Shown here in pieces: positions 4,884 through 6,853 of a stretch of DNA of 6,853 nt. Location: NCBI GenBank assembly GCA_027051265.1, contig JALTZH010000016.1, forward strand, positions 1-6,853. Direction: 5' to 3'. Below the pieces are notes generated by a model. The model ran no database searches and was not told where the DNA came from. It saw nothing but the letters and a program-made list of their open reading frames with translations. Source of the stretch: an archaeon (GTDB lineage: Archaea; Hydrothermarchaeota; Hydrothermarchaeia; JALTZZ01; JALUTC01). Made by a program: the position numbers and the translations under genes. The first letter of the stretch is position 1. Every line of letters begins with the position of its first letter.

Positions 4884-6853
4884 ATCTTAACCAGTATCTC
4901 TTTCTTTCTTAATGGATTTTGTCCCAACTTCTTTGCTCTTTCAACCATCATTCTTGCTATTTCTGCGAATTTATTTGCTTCTGGAGCTGGTATCCAAAAT
5001 ATCTCCAATCGATCCCCTCCTAAACCTATTTTATCCAATATATTCTTAACAAACTTTACTCTTTTCTCAGCTTTTAAGTTACCATCAACATATGCACAAC
5101 TTCCAGGTTCACATCCACCAACATATACAACGTCTGCACCTTCTTTAAATGCTTTTAATAGAAATGCTGGATCAGTTAAACCTGAGCATGGTATTCTTAT
5201 AACAAAAACATTTGGCGGATATTTTAACCTTGATGTTCCAGCTGCTTCACTAGCAGCATATGCACATTGCTTACAAGCAAAAGCGATAACTATTGGTTCA
5301 TCCTTAAATAACTCTTTAGCTGCGGTCATAATTCCTTCTATTTGAGCAAATATTTGTTCAAGATCATAATTTCTTCTCATAACAGCTCCAGTAGGACATG
5401 AACCAGAACAGATTCCACAGCCTTGGCATTCAATTTCTGAAACTTTTGCTTTTCTACCTTTATATGTTTGATATATCTTGATAGCACCATAGGGACACAT
5501 CTTTTGACAGATACCACAACCTATACATAGTTCTTCATTAACTTCAGCTTTATTCAATGTAATTTCAATCTCACCCTTACCTAGCAAGGCCATAGCTCTT
5601 GCAGCTGCAGCTGATCCTTGTGCTACTGAATCGGGAATATCTTTTGGTCCAGAAGCAGCACCAGCAATAAATATTCCTGCAGTAACTGTATCTACAGGTC
5701 CAACTTTCGGATGCAATTCTCTGAGAAATCCATCCTCACTTAATGTTATCTTTAATTTGTCCGCAATATCTTTTATATCCTTTCTTGGCCTAATAGCTGA
5801 TGCAAGTACAACGAGATCAGCTTTTAATTCTATTTTTTTTCCTATTAATGTATCCTCAACTATAACGTTTAATGTCTTATCAGAATTTTCTCTTATTTCA
5901 GCTACTTTACCTCTTATAATTCGCAATCCCAGTTTTTGTATATCTCTATAATATTCTTCGTAATATTTTCCAGAAGCTCTTATATCCATGAAACACATAT
6001 ATATTTCAGCATTTGGATCAACATCTGTTAATATCATTTTAGCATGTTTTAAACTATACATGCAACATATCTTGGAGCAATAGCTAAAGAATCTTTCATC
6101 TCTAGAACCAACACATTGTATGAAAACATATCTCCTTGGTGGCTTTCCATCTATTATAAGTTTTCTTTTTCTCTTATCAAATCTTGCATCACTTGGTCGC
6201 CATGGCTTTCCATGTGTAGGACTTTCTGGATCTAACATTCTAGCAAGTTCTAATTGTGTGATTACATTCGGATATCTACCATACCCGTATTCTTCCAAAT
6301 CATAGGGTTTCCATTCTTCATATCCTGTTGCAACAATAATAGCACCAACTTCCAATTCTATTTCTTCAGGTTTTTGTTTAAAGTTAATAGCTTTAGTGGG
6401 ACATACTCTCTTACATGCTCCACAATTAATACAAGATTTTTCATCTCTTACAGGAATTCTTGGAAACTGTGCTGGATAATTTATATATATGGCTGGTCGG
6501 TAGGTTAATCCTTCATCCCACTCTTTAGGAACTCTAACTGGACATACGTTTACACAACTTAAACAACCAATACATTTTGATTCATCGACAAATCTGGGTT
6601 TCTTTATTAATTTAACTCTATAATTACCTACGAATCCAGATACTTCTTTAAGTTCTGCATATGTTATAACTTCTATATCTTTTGTTGTTCTAATTTCATG
6701 GAACTTTTTACCTAAAATACATATGGGACAATCATCTGTAGGAAATACTTTTCCAAGTCTTGCCATATTACCTCCTAAATGAGGCATTCTGTCAACAAGG
6801 TATACTTTATAACCAGCTTTTCCTAAATCTAACGCTGCTTGTATTCCTGATGG
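4877..6853 (-). CDS. hdrA: Heterodisulfide reductase subunit A fused to MvhD (HdrA-MvhD), 5' end outside window
   Basis: Flavin- and iron-sulfur-containing core of an HdrABC-type bifurcating complex, cytoplasmic. The frame runs off the window: 22 codons before the Met at 6785-6787 read PSGIQAALDLGKAGYKVYLV, ending Asp-Arg, the FAD-binding region of HdrA, so that Met is internal and the N-terminal domain is missing here. Numbering from it: Cys20/Cys23 in a DDCPIC motif; an inserted ferredoxin domain with clusters at Cys72/75/78/82 and Cys119/122/125/129; the rest of the flavin domain (IIVATGYEEW, FIQCVGSRDE, CCMYSLKHA, IFIAGAASGPKDIPDS); a second ferredoxin domain with Cys421/424/427/431 and Cys454/457/460/464; and an MvhD domain (about 496-625) with Cys505, 508, 534, 559, 564 for a [2Fe-2S] cluster. 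The MvhD part normally docks an electron-donating hydrogenase or formate dehydrogenase; none is encoded here. Fusions of this kind are known in other archaea and anaerobes. It is the most upstream operon gene seen. Confidence 0.95.
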   Translation of the reverse strand, partial: PSGIQAALDLGKAGYKVYLVDRMPHLGGNMARLGKVFPTDDCPICILGKKFHEIRTTKDIEVITYAELKEVSGFVGNYRVKLIKKPRFVDESKCIGCLSCVNVCPVRVPKEWDEGLTYRPAIYINYPAQFPRIPVRDEKSCINCGACKRVCPTKAINFKQKPEEIELEVGAIIVATGYEEWKPYDLEEYGYGRYPNVITQLELARMLDPESPTHGKPWRPSDARFDKRKRKLIIDGKPPRRYVFIQCVGSRDERFFSYCSKICCMYSLKHAKMILTDVDPNAEIYMCFMDIRASGKYYEEYYRDIQKLGLRIIRGKVAEIRENSDKTLNVIVEDTLIGKKIELKADLVVLASAIRPRKDIKDIADKLKITLSEDGFLRELHPKVGPVDTVTAGIFIAGAASGPKDIPDSVAQGSAAAARAMALLGKGEIEITLNKAEVNEELCIGCGICQKMCPYGAIKIYQTYKGRKAKVSEIECQGCGICSGSCPTGAVMRRNYDLEQIFAQIEGIMTAAKELFKDEPIVIAFACKQCAYAASEAAGTSRLKYPPNVFVIRIPCSGLTDPAFLLKAFKEGADVVYVGGCEPGSCAYVDGNLKAEKRVKFVKNILDKIGLGGDRLEIFWIPAPEANKFAEIARMMVERAKKLGQNPLRKKEILVKMR

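Noticed and set aside
4791-5345. 184-codon + strand ORF opposite the ferredoxin gene and hdrA
   Set aside because: It lies antisense to well-supported coding sequence and its protein has low-complexity, hydrophobic composition with no recognisable motif.
6785-6787. Met codon at 6785-6787 as the true start of hdrA
   Set aside because: The 22 codons upstream to the window edge are open and encode the FAD-binding segment typical of HdrA, so the gene begins outside the window.

Overview
The window is AT-rich DNA, about one third G+C by eye, from an archaeon that is probably thermophilic and anaerobic. The lineage signals are the protein families (Dph6-type diphthamide synthetase, archaeal HdrA/B/C, an archaeal IleRS C-terminal domain), strong use of AGA/AGG and ATA codons, Lys/Ile/Glu-rich proteins, TATA-type boxes about 28-31 bases before the starts of two genes without a Shine-Dalgarno, and GGAGGTGA-type ribosome sites inside the operon. 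The exact phylum cannot be fixed from this piece; a TACK-type or Archaeoglobus-like anaerobe would fit. No mobile element, CRISPR array, rRNA or tRNA was seen.

Left part, + strand (1-1610): a 146-codon ORF matches only the extreme C-terminal domain of isoleucyl-tRNA synthetase. Its similarity seems to run upstream of the ATG, back to an in-frame TAG at 71-73, so it looks like a gene remnant or a split gene. A T-rich gap follows, then a complete diphthine-ammonia ligase (dph6) that starts with TTG behind TATA-like boxes. A further AT-rich gap carries a tandemly duplicated TATA-like element just before the next gene.

Middle (1611-3044, + strand): a 477-residue radical SAM/SPASM protein with a cysteine-containing N-terminal extension of about 110 residues. 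It belongs to the broad AhbC/AhbD/NirJ-like peptide and cofactor-maturing group, but its substrate is not evident. It converges on the heterodisulfide reductase operon and overlaps its last gene by 8 bases.

Right part (3037-6853, - strand): a tightly packed operon read right to left, hdrA-mvhD fusion (5' end outside the window), a 152-residue two-cluster ferredoxin-like protein, hdrC and hdrB. Gaps are 9, -4 and 8 bases. Together these encode a cytoplasmic flavin-based electron-bifurcating heterodisulfide reductase-type complex. HdrA holds FAD and a chain of [4Fe-4S] clusters, the MvhD tail carries a [2Fe-2S] entry site for electrons from a hydrogenase, formate dehydrogenase or F420 module not encoded here, HdrC relays electrons, and HdrB carries the two non-cubane clusters that reduce a disulfide. 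The extra ferredoxin gene between hdrA and hdrC is the most distinctive part of the layout.
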